The notes beneath the pieces are model-generated. The model searched no databases. It saw only the letters and a program-made list of their open reading frames with translations, and was not told the DNA's origin. A stretch of DNA of 64,000 nt from contig CAVOTL010000005.1 in assembly GCA_963699345.1 (NCBI GenBank), positions 806,001-870,000 of the forward strand. Reading direction: 5' to 3'. This document shows positions 35,740-44,838 of this stretch, piece by piece (within the stretch, counting starts at the first letter, position 1; each line of letters starts with the position of its first letter). This DNA comes from Bog-756 sp963699345 (GTDB lineage: Bacteria; Actinomycetota; Acidimicrobiia; Acidimicrobiales; RAAP-2). The translations under genes and the position numbers were made by a program.

Positions 35740-36789
35740 TCAGCCGATCATGTCCTTGACCTTGGCGATGATGTCCACCGGCGTCTGGTCGCCGGTGGGT
35801 ACGGGCACGACCTGCAGGTGGCTGACGCCCGCCGCCCGGAAGGCGTCGATGCGCTCGGCCACGTAGCTCTCGGGGCCACAGAGCGACATCGATTCGAGCA
35901 GCTCGTCGGGAACGAGCGCCTCGGCCTCCGCCTTCTTGCCGTCGAGGTAGAGGTCCTGGATCTTCTCGGCCTCCTCCTCGTACCCGTAGCGCCGGACCAC
36001 GTCGTTGTAGAAGTTGCGGCCCTTGGCCCCCATCCCGCCGACGTACAGCGCCACCATCGGCCGGGCCAGGTCACGGAGGGCCGTCACCTCGTCGCCCTCT
36101 CCGATGGCCACCATCCCCCCGACGGTGATCTGGAGCGGTCCGAGCGACGGGTCCCGCTCGGCCCGGCCGGCGTCGAGCGACTCGCCCCACACGTCGCGGG
36201 CCTTTTCGGGAACGAAGAGCATCGGGATCCAGCCGTCCGCGATCTCGGCGGTCATGGCCACGTTCTTGTGGCCCAGCGAGGCCACCCAGATCGGGATCCG
36301 GGGGCGCTCGGGGCGTCCGATGATCTTGAGCGCCTTGCCGAGTCCGGTCCCCCGGCCCTCGGGCAGCGGCATGTCGTAGTACCGACCGTGGTGTTCGAGC
36401 GGAGCCTCCCGGGCCCAGACCTGTCGGCACACGTCGACGATCTCGCGGGTGCGGCCGATCGGTGAGTCGAAGGGCACACCGTGCCAGCCCTCGATCACCT
36501 GGGGCCCCGAGGACCCCAGCCCCAGGTGGAACCGCCCCTCGGAGAGGGAGTCGATGCCGGCGGCCGTCATGGCGATGAGGGTGGGCGTCCGGGTGAAGAT
36601 GGGGAGGATGGCCGACCCGATCTCCACCGTCTCGGTCAGGGCGGCCAGGTAGCCCATCTGGCTCGGGCTGTCGATTCCGTAGGCCTCGGCGACCCACACG
36701 AGGTCCAGGCCCGCCTTCTCCATCTCGGCCACCTGGGCGGCGGCCTTGCGGAAGCCCCCGGCGTAGCTGAGCATCGTGCTGATCTTCAT
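35740..36789 (-). CDS. LLM-class (F420-dependent) oxidoreductase
   Basis: A 349-residue luciferase-like TIM-barrel enzyme. Typical F420-branch features are MKISTMLSYAGGF, DLVWVAEAYGIDSPSQMGYLAAL, VEIGSAILPIFTRTPTLIAM, RFHLGLGSSGPQVIEGWHGV and RPRIPIWVASLGHKNVAMTAEIADGW (given here in parts of the chain). Members use coenzyme F420 to oxidise alcohols or reduce unsaturated substrates in actinobacteria. AGGGG lies upstream of ATG 36789. It is followed upstream on the same strand by thioesterase and acyl-CoA dehydrogenase genes, which suggests a lipid- or CoA-ester-related pathway. Confidence 0.9.
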   Translation of the reverse strand: MKISTMLSYAGGFRKAAAQVAEMEKAGLDLVWVAEAYGIDSPSQMGYLAALTETVEIGSAILPIFTRTPTLIAMTAAGIDSLSEGRFHLGLGSSGPQVIEGWHGVPFDSPIGRTREIVDVCRQVWAREAPLEHHGRYYDMPLPEGRGTGLGKALKIIGRPERPRIPIWVASLGHKNVAMTAEIADGWIPMLFVPEKARDVWGESLDAGRAERDPSLGPLQITVGGMVAIGEGDEVTALRDLARPMVALYVGGMGAKGRNFYNDVVRRYGYEEEAEKIQDLYLDGKKAEAEALVPDELLESMSLCGPESYVAERIDAFRAAGVSHLQVVPVPTGDQTPVDIIAKVKDMIG

Positions 36790-36869
36790 CGCAATCCCCT
36801 GTCGGATCGGGTATGGAACGTGCCCTCCGACATTAGGGGACGGGTCGGGATCCCCACGCTCCGGCGCGG

Positions 36870-37688
36870 TCAGGCGGGAGGCGGCACCAGCCGGACGCTC
36901 ATCGACTGGCTCGCGGTGGCCAGGAGATTGCCCCGCTCCGACCAGAGGAAGGCCGTCCCCTGGCCGTACCCCCCGGCGAGGGCCTGGATCCGGATGTCGC
37001 ACAGCACCCACTCGGTCGGTTCGAGTCGGACGACCCGGAGGGTGTTGTCGAGGCTGCGGGACATCGTGCGGCGGCCCAGGGGCTGGGCCATGCCGCCGGT
37101 CACGTAGTCGCCGAGGATGGCGAGCGTGGCCGCCGACGGCTCGAGGTGCCCGGGAACCCGGGCCCACAGCGCGCTGGTCGGCTCGCCGGGCGCCGACGGC
37201 ATCTCGCTGAGTTCCTCGAAGCTCAGTCCCTTGGCCACCCGGACGTCGATCTGGTCGAAGATGGACGTCGAGAAGATCGACGGCAGGCGCCGGGGCGGGC
37301 ACTCGTCGGGCGGCGGCACCGGCGGTGGTTGTTCCCAGACGCCGTCGGCCTCGAGCCCGCTCGGCAGTCCGAGCGCGGCATTGACGGTGAGGATCTCGGT
37401 GTCACCGGTGCGGGCGACGGCCCGGGCCTGGGTCACCCGGTTGCCTTCGGCGGCCAGGGTGACGGACAGGTCGAGGACGGAGCCCGTCGAGGCGAACGAC
37501 AGGTACTGGCAGGTCGACCACACGGTGGGCCGTCCGGCGGCCGCCTCCAGGGCGACCAGCGCCGCCCCGAGTCCGCAGCCCCCGAACAGGAACTTGCCCG
37601 GGGTGCAGAGCTCGGGCACCACGTCGAGGCGCCAGTGGCGGACGTCGCCCTGCTCCTGCATGCCGAGGAATTGCCGGGCGTCGGTCAT
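36870..37688 (-). CDS. Acyl-CoA thioesterase family protein (double hotdog)
   Basis: A 272-residue cytoplasmic protein of the TesB-like double-hotdog type, which hydrolyses acyl-CoA to free acid and CoA. First half: GKFLFGGCGLGAALVALEAAAG and STCQYLSFASTGSVLDL with VTQARAVARTGDTEI. Second half: ILGDYVTGGMAQPLGRRT, SLDNTLRVVR and EWVLCDIRIQALAGGYGQG, with the terminal strand FLWSERGNLLATASQ. It starts 25 bp after the stop of the acyl-CoA dehydrogenase, so the two are likely cotranscribed. Substrate chain length unknown. Confidence 0.82.
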   Translation of the reverse strand: MTDARQFLGMQEQGDVRHWRLDVVPELCTPGKFLFGGCGLGAALVALEAAAGRPTVWSTCQYLSFASTGSVLDLSVTLAAEGNRVTQARAVARTGDTEILTVNAALGLPSGLEADGVWEQPPPVPPPDECPPRRLPSIFSTSIFDQIDVRVAKGLSFEELSEMPSAPGEPTSALWARVPGHLEPSAATLAILGDYVTGGMAQPLGRRTMSRSLDNTLRVVRLEPTEWVLCDIRIQALAGGYGQGTAFLWSERGNLLATASQSMSVRLVPPPA

Positions 37689-37713
37689 CGGGCCGACCCC
37701 GGGTGACGGTCGG

Positions 37714-38910
37714 TCAACTGCGCGGCACCTGGGCCCAGGGCAGCTCCTTGTCCACCCGGACGTCGCCGGGCAGGCCGAGGATGCGCTCGCCGAGGATGTT
37801 GCGCTGGATCTCCGACGTGCCACCCTCGATGGAGTTGGCCCGCGACCGCAGGAAGAACTTGCGGGACGTGCCGGCCGGACCGACCAGTCCCAGGACCTCG
37901 GAGCGACGCATCGTGTAGTCGTAGCCCACGAGACCGTCGGCTCCGAGCAGGTCCACGCACAGGTCGAAGATCTTCTTGTTCACCTCGGCGAACATCAGCT
38001 TGGCGATGGAGCCCTCGGGGCCCGGGTTGCCGGCCTTGCGGTTCTGCGAGGCCCGCATGTTGGTGAGACGGAGCACCTCCATCTCGATCCACAACTGCAT
38101 CAGCCGATCTCGCTCGACCGCGGTGCGACGCGCCCCGTCGGCCTGGAAGACCCGCACGGCCTCGGCGATCGACCCCGACCCGCGGGGCGGGGCGCCACCT
38201 CCACCGCCGATGGTGGTCCGCTCGTTCGACAGGGTGGTCATGGCGACCCGCCACCCCTCACCCACGTCGCCGATCCGGTCGGCGTCCGGCACCCGGACCT
38301 CGGTCAGGTAGACCTCGTTGAACTCGGCCTCCCCGGTCATCTGGCGCAGGGGGCGCACCTCCACGCCGGGGGCATGCATGTCGAGGGCGAAGTACGTGAG
38401 GCCCTTGTGCTTGGGGGCATCGGGGTCGGTGCGGGCCACCAGCATGCCCCGGTCGGCGATGTGGGCCAGCGTGTTCCACACCTTCTGGCCGGTGATGACC
38501 CACTCGTCGCCGTCCCGGACGGCGCGGGTGGCCAGACCGGCCAGGTCCGAGCCCGAACCGGGCTCGCTGAACAGCTGGCACCACGACTCCTCGCCCGTGA
38601 AGGTGGGCCGCAGCAGCCGCCCCCGCAGCTCCTCCGAGCCGTGGGTCACGACCGTGGGCCCCGCCATGGTCAGGCCGAAGAACTCGCGCGCCCCGGGCGG
38701 GGTGGCGCCGGCATCCGCCAGTCGCCGGTCGACGATGCGCTGCAGGTTCGGCGGGAGGCCGAGGCCGCCGAGACCCTCGGGGAAGGAGATCCAGGCCAGG
38801 CCGAGGTCGTACTGGCGCCCCCGGAACTCCTCGACCCCGACCGACGCCGGGTCGAGCTCCTCCAGCAACCGGGACGTGCGCTCCTCGACGAGTGTCGTGT
38901 CATCTGGCAT
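37714..38910 (-). CDS. Acyl-CoA dehydrogenase
   Basis: A 398-residue FAD flavoprotein that introduces the alpha,beta double bond into an acyl-CoA. Recognised segments are CQLFSEPGSGSDLAGLATRA (FAD and substrate loop), WVITGQKVWNTLAHIADRG, then C-terminal EGGTSEIQRNILGERILGL, which is the family signature 2. The gene belongs to the FadE-like branch common in actinobacteria, where several members act on steroid side chains or long acids; nothing here fixes the substrate. TAGGGT lies exactly 6 nt before ATG 38910 and there is no ribosome-binding site, so translation is probably leaderless. Confidence 0.92.
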   Translation of the reverse strand: MPDDTTLVEERTSRLLEELDPASVGVEEFRGRQYDLGLAWISFPEGLGGLGLPPNLQRIVDRRLADAGATPPGAREFFGLTMAGPTVVTHGSEELRGRLLRPTFTGEESWCQLFSEPGSGSDLAGLATRAVRDGDEWVITGQKVWNTLAHIADRGMLVARTDPDAPKHKGLTYFALDMHAPGVEVRPLRQMTGEAEFNEVYLTEVRVPDADRIGDVGEGWRVAMTTLSNERTTIGGGGGAPPRGSGSIAEAVRVFQADGARRTAVERDRLMQLWIEMEVLRLTNMRASQNRKAGNPGPEGSIAKLMFAEVNKKIFDLCVDLLGADGLVGYDYTMRRSEVLGLVGPAGTSRKFFLRSRANSIEGGTSEIQRNILGERILGLPGDVRVDKELPWAQVPRS

Positions 38911-38962
38911 GTCTCGACCCTACCGCCCGCCTACCGGGGTGGGCCGGGGGCGCCCGCCCGCG

Positions 38963-39598
38963 TCAGGGCTGGAGCCGCTCCACCCGCCAGCCCGGACCGT
39001 CCGCCTCGTAGCGGACCCGGTCGTGGAGGCGGTGGTCACCCTGCTGCCAGAACTCGAAGGCCCGGGGCACGACCCGCCAGCCGCCCCACCACCCGGGCCG
39101 GGGCACGTCCCGGCCCGCGAACTCGGCCGTCCACCGCTCCACGGCGGCGTCGAGCTCGACCCGGCCTCCGATCGGGCGGCTCTGGTGTGAGGCATAGGCA
39201 CCGACGCGGCTGGCCACGTCCCGGGTGGCGTAGTACGCGTCGGACTCGTCCGCGGAGGTCCGGGAGACCGATCCCTCGATGCGCACCTGGCGGCCCAGGG
39301 GCTCCCAGTAGAAGAGCAGCGCGGCCTCGGGATTGGCGGCGAGCTCGTGGCTCTTGCGACCGTCGTAGTTGGTGTAGAAGACGAATCCGTCGGCGCCCCA
39401 CGACTTGAGCAGCACCATCCTCGCCGAGGGCCGGCCCCGGGCGTCCGCCGTGGCGAGCGCCATCGCCTCGGGCGCTCCCACCACCCGGGACGCCCGCTCG
39501 TACCACCGGCCGAATTCGACGAGGGGATCGGGATCGACCGACCGTTCGTCGAGCGACCGGTCGTCGTCCGGGCCGTCGCCCCGGGAGGTGCCGTCCAT
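38963..39598 (-). CDS. pdxH: Pyridoxamine 5'-phosphate oxidase
   Basis: PdxH oxidises pyridoxine or pyridoxamine 5'-phosphate to pyridoxal phosphate with FMN. The 211-residue protein contains PEAMALATADARGRPSARMVLLK, GFVFYTNYDGRKSHEL, AALLFYWEPLGRQVRIEGSV and the C-terminal WRVVPRAFEFWQQGDHRLHDR signature (segments given separately), so both FMN and substrate sites look complete. ATG 39598 is 7 nt after a TAGGGT box and lacks a ribosome-binding site, again suggesting leaderless mRNA. It lies 52 bp upstream of the acyl-CoA dehydrogenase, in the same orientation, but each gene has its own -10-like box. Confidence 0.93.
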   Translation of the reverse strand: MDGTSRGDGPDDDRSLDERSVDPDPLVEFGRWYERASRVVGAPEAMALATADARGRPSARMVLLKSWGADGFVFYTNYDGRKSHELAANPEAALLFYWEPLGRQVRIEGSVSRTSADESDAYYATRDVASRVGAYASHQSRPIGGRVELDAAVERWTAEFAGRDVPRPGWWGGWRVVPRAFEFWQQGDHRLHDRVRYEADGPGWRVERLQP

Positions 39599-39738
39599 GG
39601 CTACGACCCTACTGGGACGGGAAGGTCCCACTCCTAAGGGGTCGATCGGGCCCGGGTGGCCCGTCGGCGGGGCGACGACGGCCCTCGGGGACGGCGGGCC
39701 CGGTGTCCCCCTAACTCAGGACCGGTAGCGTCGGAGGC

Positions 39739-40959
39739 GTGACCCCGTCCATCGACGTCGCCGCGGAGCGCGACATCACGCCGGGCGTCGCCACCGTGGC
39801 CCACCTCAACAATGCGGGTGCCGCCCTGGCGACCACCATCACCCTCGCCACGGTGTTCGACCATCTCCGCCTGGAGTCCGAGATCGGGGGCTACGAGGCG
39901 GAGGCCGTGGCGCGGGACCGGATGGCCGGGGTGCGGGCGTCGGCTGCCGCCCTGCTCGGCTGCGACGCCGGCGAGGTGGCGCTCACCGGATCGGACACCG
40001 AAGGGTGGACCAAGGCGCTCTGGGGTCTCTTCCTCGGCGGTGGCCTGGAGCGCGGGCGCCGGATCCTGGTGGACCGCATCGCCTACGACAGCCACTACCT
40101 GGGCCTCGTCCAGGTGTCGGGCGTGGCCGGCACCACCATCGAGGCGGTGCCCAGCGACCCGGACGGCACCCTCGACCTCGACGCCCTGTCCGCCGCCCTG
40201 GCGGGCGGCGACGTCGCCCTCGCCAGCCTCACCCATGTGGGGACCCACCGGGGTCTGGTCAACCCGGTGGCGGAGGCCACCCGCCGCTGCCGCGAGGCCG
40301 GGGCGGTCACCTTCGTCGACGGGTGCCAGAGCGTGGGCCAGCTCCCCGTCGACGTGCGCGGGATCGGTTGCGACGTCCTCACCGCCACCGGTCGCAAGTG
40401 GCTGCGGGCCCCGCGGGGCACGGGCCTCGTCTACGTGCGGGACGGGTTCGTCGAGCGCCTCCTGCCCATCGGCATCGACGGACGCTCCGCCACCTGGGAC
40501 GGCGACCACCACTACCGGCTCGAGGCGGGGGCCCAGCGCTTCGTCGTCTTCGAGGCCCCGGTGGCGCTGCGGCTCGGGCTCGGCACCGCCCTCGACCACG
40601 CCCTGGAGCTGGGGATGGACGCGGTGGCCGAGCGCGTCACCGGTCTCGCCGAGCGCCTCCGTTCCGGTCTGGGGTCGGTCGACGGGGTGGCGGTCCACGA
40701 CGGCGGCCGGCGGCGGTGCGGGATCGTGACCTTCACCGTGGCGGGACGGTCCCCGGTCGACGTCGCCGACGCGGCCCGGGCGGCGGGGGTGAACATCTCG
40801 GTCTCGGATCGACCGGCGGCCCGGCTCGACCTCGGTGACGGACGCCCCGAAACGGTCGTGCGGGCATCGCCTCACTACTACAACACCGACGACGAGCTGG
40901 ACCGGCTCGTCGAGGTGGTGGCGGGCGCCGGGCGCCCCCCGGGAGGCGGCCGTGGATGA
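39739..40959 (+). CDS. Aminotransferase class V-fold PLP enzyme
   Basis: A 406-residue PLP enzyme of the class V/cysteine desulfurase-like group. The PLP lysine is about Lys220 in LTATGRKWLRAPRGTG, preceded by the Asp of VTFVDGCQSVGQLP. Start GTG 39739 follows GGAGG, and TAGCGT lies 7 nt upstream. It overlaps the sulfatase gene by 8 bp. The lack of the Cys active-site loop of IscS/SufS suggests an isopenicillin epimerase-like or kynureninase-like member rather than a desulfurase. The pairing with a sulfatase is unusual and might mean the two act on one amino- or sulfo-compound. Confidence 0.85.
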   Translation: MTPSIDVAAERDITPGVATVAHLNNAGAALATTITLATVFDHLRLESEIGGYEAEAVARDRMAGVRASAAALLGCDAGEVALTGSDTEGWTKALWGLFLGGGLERGRRILVDRIAYDSHYLGLVQVSGVAGTTIEAVPSDPDGTLDLDALSAALAGGDVALASLTHVGTHRGLVNPVAEATRRCREAGAVTFVDGCQSVGQLPVDVRGIGCDVLTATGRKWLRAPRGTGLVYVRDGFVERLLPIGIDGRSATWDGDHHYRLEAGAQRFVVFEAPVALRLGLGTALDHALELGMDAVAERVTGLAERLRSGLGSVDGVAVHDGGRRRCGIVTFTVAGRSPVDVADAARAAGVNISVSDRPAARLDLGDGRPETVVRASPHYYNTDDELDRLVEVVAGAGRPPGGGRG

Positions 40960-42520
40960 GCTGCGGTCGGACGGGGACCGGGGCGGAGGTTCGGGTCGGG
41001 GGGCGCGTCCCGACAACCTGATCGTGATCCTGCTCGACAGCCTCAACCGCCGGATGCTCGGCTCCTACGGCGGCGTCGAGTTCGCCACCCCCACCCTCGA
41101 CGCGTTCGCCGCCACCGCCCTGCGGTTCACCGGGCACCACGCCGGCTCGCTGCCCTGCATGCCGGCCCGGCACGACATCCTGGTCGGCGCCCTCGACTTC
41201 CCCTGGCGGCCCTGGGGATCGATCGAGGTGTGGGAGGACGCGGTGACGCGGTCGCTGCGGCGCCGCGGGGTCACCACCATGCTGGTCTCGGACCATCCCC
41301 ACCTGTTCGAGACCGGTGGGGAGAACTACCACACCGACTTCACCGCCTGGGAGTACGAGCGCGGCCACGAGAACGATCCCTGGCGGACGACACCGGACCC
41401 GACCTGGACGGGTTCCCCGGCGCTGCCGGTCGAGCGGCCCACCTACCACCACGCCTACGACGACTCCCGCACCTGGTTCCGGACCGAGGAGGACTTCCCC
41501 GGGCCGCGCACGATGCGGGCGGCGGCCGACTGGATCGCCCGGTCGGCGGCCCACCATGACCGGTTCTTCCTGATGGTGGACGAGTTCGACCCCCACGAGC
41601 CGTTCGACACCCCCGAGCCCTACGCATCCCTCTACAACGGCGACGACCGGGGCGCCGAGCGGGCCATCTGGCCCCCCTACCTCGTCGACGCGCTGGCGAG
41701 CGGACTCCTCGATCCGGTGCGGGCCCGGCACCTGCGCAACAACTACGGGTCCAAGCTGACGATGATCGACCACTGGCTCGGCCGCCTCCTCGCGGCCGTA
41801 GACGATGCGGGCCTGTCCGACACCACCGGGATCGTGATCACCACCGACCACGGCCACTACCTCGGCGAACACGACCTGTTCGGCAAGCCGGCCGCCCCGG
41901 TCTACAGCGAACTCGGCCGCATCCCCCTGCTCGTGCGGTGGCCGGGACGGCCCCCGCGGGAGATCGGGGCGCTGACCACCTCGGTCGACCTCCACGCCAC
42001 CATCGCCGACGTCTTCGACGCCGAGGTCGGACACCCCACCCACGGGACGTCCCTGCTCCCCCTGATCGAGGGCACCTCGCCGTCGGTCCGCGACCTCGCC
42101 CTGTTCGGCTACTGGGGACGCCACGTCGGGGTCACCGACGGGCGCCGCCGCTACCTACGCGGCTGCGGCGACGAGAACCTGCCGCTGTCGATGTGGTCGA
42201 ACCGGTGGTCGACCATGCCCGTGCCGGCACTCCCCGAGTTGCGCCTGCCGCGGCCCGACGCCCGCGCCGAACTCCGCACCATGCCGGGCACCTCGGTGCC
42301 GGTCATCGTGCAGCCGTTCGGTCCGGGGGACGCGCTGCCCTTCTGGGCCCTCGGCCCGCTACCGTCGGAGACGCGGCTGTTCGACACCTCGATCGACCCG
42401 GACGAACTCGAGGACCGGTCCGGCGGACGCGAGGAGTCGGCGCTGCTGGACGGCCTGGCCGCCGCCCTGCACGCCATCGAGGCGCCCGACGACCTGCTCG
42501 CCCGCCTGGGCATCGCCTGA
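40952..42520 (+). CDS. Sulfatase family protein
   Basis: A 522-residue type I sulfatase (alkaline phosphatase superfamily). The catalytic Cys69, which is converted to formylglycine, lies in LPCMPAR (C-x-P-x-R). Metal ligands include Asp29 in ILLDSLNR and the late ITTDHGHYLGEH motif. GTG 40952 is chosen because GGAGG lies 5 nt upstream; it overlaps the end of the aminotransferase gene. There is no signal peptide, so it is probably cytoplasmic. It could cleave a sulfate or phosphonate ester. The formylglycine-generating enzyme is not in this window, so it must be elsewhere if this protein is active as a sulfatase. Confidence 0.9.
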   Translation: MDELRSDGDRGGGSGRGARPDNLIVILLDSLNRRMLGSYGGVEFATPTLDAFAATALRFTGHHAGSLPCMPARHDILVGALDFPWRPWGSIEVWEDAVTRSLRRRGVTTMLVSDHPHLFETGGENYHTDFTAWEYERGHENDPWRTTPDPTWTGSPALPVERPTYHHAYDDSRTWFRTEEDFPGPRTMRAAADWIARSAAHHDRFFLMVDEFDPHEPFDTPEPYASLYNGDDRGAERAIWPPYLVDALASGLLDPVRARHLRNNYGSKLTMIDHWLGRLLAAVDDAGLSDTTGIVITTDHGHYLGEHDLFGKPAAPVYSELGRIPLLVRWPGRPPREIGALTTSVDLHATIADVFDAEVGHPTHGTSLLPLIEGTSPSVRDLALFGYWGRHVGVTDGRRRYLRGCGDENLPLSMWSNRWSTMPVPALPELRLPRPDARAELRTMPGTSVPVIVQPFGPGDALPFWALGPLPSETRLFDTSIDPDELEDRSGGREESALLDGLAAALHAIEAPDDLLARLGIA

Positions 42521-42549
42521 GCGGTCGCCGGCACACGACCGGGGGCGGT

Positions 42550-42738
42550 TCAGCCCACCCGTTGCCCGACGTCGGCCAGCCTGTCCCGGACGGCACGCAG
42601 GCGCTCGCGGCGCTCCTTCAGGGCCACCCGGTAGCCGGGATTGTCGGTGTCGGCGATCTCACTCGAGAGGTCACCGAGAGCTCCGTCCAACAGGTCGCGC
42701 AGCTCCGAGGCCTCCGCATCGTTCATGGTGAGTTCCAT
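42550..42738 (-). CDS. Small conserved protein (62 residues), unknown function
   Basis: The protein reads MELTMNDAEASELRDLLDG, then ALGDLSSEIADTDNPGYR and a basic helix KERRERLRAVRDRLADV. This short alpha-helical pattern ('EL...LL..L..EIA.TDNP.YR..L..R...L') recurs in many bacteria as an uncharacterised family. AAGGAGG is placed well before ATG 42738. It is convergent with the sulfatase gene (29 bp gap) and divergent from the SDR operon. Function unknown; it is probably cytoplasmic. Confidence 0.78.
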   Translation of the reverse strand: MELTMNDAEASELRDLLDGALGDLSSEIADTDNPGYRVALKERRERLRAVRDRLADVGQRVG

Positions 42739-42891
42739 CGCGTCCTTCTCCTCCTTGCGCCGTGACCCGGACGGGCCACCGGTCCATCTTCGGGCGGCCC
42801 CCGGAGGGCGGACAGGGCCGAAGGTCCCGATCGGCCCGGTCCACGGGCCCGTCCCCGAGGCCCGCCACCGCCGGTCACCGCCACCCCTCGA

Positions 42892-42921
42892 TTGACACCC
42901 CGGGTACCCACCCGATAGACG
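42892..42921 (+). promoter_or_regulatory. Promoter of the SDR operon (leaderless)
   Basis: TTGACA (42892-42897) is a perfect -35 box. TAGACG (42916-42921) follows after 18 bp and lies 6 nt before ATG 42928, so the transcript should start at the start codon. GATAGA (16-bp spacer) is an alternative -10. Confidence 0.6.
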
Positions 42922-42927
42922 AGTGCG

Positions 42928-43707
42928 ATGATCCTCGAGGGCAAGACCGTATTGGTGACCGGCGTGGGCGGGGGTCTGGGGCGCGAGTGCGCCGCCGCGG
43001 CCCTGCGGGACGGGGCCAATGTCGTGGTGGCGGCCCGCACCGCCGACACCCTGGCGACGATCGCCGGCGAACTCGACCCGTCGGGTGCCCACGTGGCGCA
43101 CCACGTCACCGACATCACCGACGCCGACTCCTGTGCGGCGCTCGTCGACGTGGCCACGGAGCGGTTCGGCTCGGTCGACGCCCTGGTGCAGGTGGCGGCC
43201 TTCGAGAACGCCTGGGGCGGTCTCTACGACATGAAGGACGACGACTGGCGGGCCGCCTTCGACACGAACGTGCTGGGCGCCATGAACGTCATCCGCCCGG
43301 CCGCCACCGCCATGAAGGCGGCGGGCGGGGGGGCCGTGGTGCTGATCGGGTCCCAGTCGATGTTCGCCCCGCAGATGCCCCAGGGGGGCTACGCCGCCTC
43401 CAAGAGCGCCCTCCTGTCCGCCATGTACTACCTGTGCGACGAACTCGGACCCGACAACATCCGCTGCAACATGGTCATCCCCTCCTGGATGTGGGGACCT
43501 CCCGTCGAGATGCTGATGAACTGGCGGGCCACCAACGAGGGCAAGACGGTCGACGAGGCGCTGGACGACGTGGTGGGGAAGTTCCCCCTGCGCCGGATGA
43601 CCGAGGACGGTGAGGTGGCCGACGTGGTCGCCTTCTTCGCCTCCGACCGGGCCAAGGCGGTCACGGGGCAGTACCTGCTGGTCAACTCGGGCGAGATGTT
43701 CCGATGA
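42928..43707 (+). CDS. Short-chain dehydrogenase/reductase (SDR)
   Basis: A 259-residue classical SDR. The cofactor motif is VTGVGGGLG near residue 10 and the catalytic tetrad segment is Ser-Tyr-Lys: LIGSQSMF and GGYAASKSAL, with NVLGAMNV supplying Asn. NAD(H) or NADP(H) preference is unclear: AART after the second strand suggests NADP(H). The start is ATG 42928 without a ribosome-binding site, under a TTGACA promoter. The stop overlaps the next gene by ATGA, so it is coupled to a DapB-like dehydrogenase. Confidence 0.9.
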   Translation: MILEGKTVLVTGVGGGLGRECAAAALRDGANVVVAARTADTLATIAGELDPSGAHVAHHVTDITDADSCAALVDVATERFGSVDALVQVAAFENAWGGLYDMKDDDWRAAFDTNVLGAMNVIRPAATAMKAAGGGAVVLIGSQSMFAPQMPQGGYAASKSALLSAMYYLCDELGPDNIRCNMVIPSWMWGPPVEMLMNWRATNEGKTVDEALDDVVGKFPLRRMTEDGEVADVVAFFASDRAKAVTGQYLLVNSGEMFR

Positions 43708-44780
43708 GCACCCCCAAGCGCGTCGTCGTCTGGGGCACCGGGTTCGTCGGCAAGATGGTGATCCCCGAGATCCTGAAGCACCCCGGGTTCGACCTGGTCG
43801 GCGTCGGGGTCTCGAACCCGGAAAAGGTCGGCCTCGACGCGGGCGAGATCTGCGGCGCCGGTCCGACCGGGGTCATCGCCACCGACGACATCGACGCCTT
43901 GATCGGCCTGCGCCCCGATGCCCTCGTGCACTACGGGCCGACGGCCGCCCAGGCCGAGGTCAACATCGCCCAGATGGGTGCGTTCCTGCGGGCCGGCATC
44001 GACGTCTGCTCGACGGCGATGACGCCCTGGGTGTGGCCGCACATGGCCCAGAATCCCCCGTCGTGGATCGACCCCATCACCGAGGCGTGCCAGGAGGGCG
44101 GCTCGTCGTGCTTCACGACCGGGATCGACCCCGGGTTCGCCAACGACCTGTTCCCCATGACCCTGATGGGTCTGTGCAGCGAGGTGCGCCAGGTCCGGGC
44201 CCTCGAGATCCTCGACTACATCAACTACGAGGGCGATTACGAGGTCGAGATGGGGATCGGCATGCCGCCGGAGTACGTCCCCCTGCTCGAGCACACCGAG
44301 ATCCTCGCCATGTCCTGGGGCGGCACGGTACCGATGATGGCGCACGCGCTGGGCGTCGAACTGGAGGCCGTCACCTCCACGTGGGAGAAGTGGGTCACCC
44401 CGACCGCCATCACCACGGCCAAGGGCACGATCGAACCCGGCAACGTGGCGGCCATCCGGTTCACCATCAACGGGATCGTGGGCGGCGCGCCCCGCATCTG
44501 CCTGGAGCACGTCAACCGGGTCGGCCAGGACGCCGCGCCCGACTGGCCCCGCGGCAACGACAACGACGTCTACCGGGTGGTGATCGACGGGACGCCCTCG
44601 ATCACCCAGGAGACGGCGTTCCGGTTCACCGACGGCTCCGGTCGCGACGCCGCGGCCGCCGGCTGTCTGGCCACCGGACTACGGGCCCTCAACGCCGTGC
44701 CCTACGTCAACGACCTGCCCGCCGGGTGGGTCACCGCCCTCGACCTGCCCCTCATCCCGGGGGTCGGCACCGTCCGCTGA
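43704..44780 (+). CDS. DapB-N-like NAD(P)H-dependent dehydrogenase family protein
   Basis: A 358-residue protein beginning KRVVVWGTGFVGKMVIPEIL, a Rossmann cofactor motif, followed by HPGFDLVGVGVSNPEKVGLD and ICGAGPTGVIATDDID. This matches the dihydrodipicolinate-reductase N-terminal fold in proteins such as amine or 2,4-diaminopentanoate dehydrogenase-like enzymes of mycobacteria. A TGIDPGFANDLFPM segment marks the second domain. It starts by ATGA overlap with the SDR and is 58 bp from the SnoaL-like gene, so all three probably act in one catabolic or redox pathway. Substrate unknown. Confidence 0.85.
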   Translation: MSTPKRVVVWGTGFVGKMVIPEILKHPGFDLVGVGVSNPEKVGLDAGEICGAGPTGVIATDDIDALIGLRPDALVHYGPTAAQAEVNIAQMGAFLRAGIDVCSTAMTPWVWPHMAQNPPSWIDPITEACQEGGSSCFTTGIDPGFANDLFPMTLMGLCSEVRQVRALEILDYINYEGDYEVEMGIGMPPEYVPLLEHTEILAMSWGGTVPMMAHALGVELEAVTSTWEKWVTPTAITTAKGTIEPGNVAAIRFTINGIVGGAPRICLEHVNRVGQDAAPDWPRGNDNDVYRVVIDGTPSITQETAFRFTDGSGRDAAAAGCLATGLRALNAVPYVNDLPAGWVTALDLPLIPGVGTVR

Positions 44781-44838
44781 CCCGCCGCCGCCCGAACCGG
44801 AGCCGCCGTCGGCGGGTCCCCCGACCCCAGGAGAAGCC

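Noticed and set aside
35348..35866. 172-residue frame overlapping the small acidic protein gene
   Set aside because: Translation is Arg/Pro-rich shadow sequence; the frame from ATG 35374 has the better start context and codon use.
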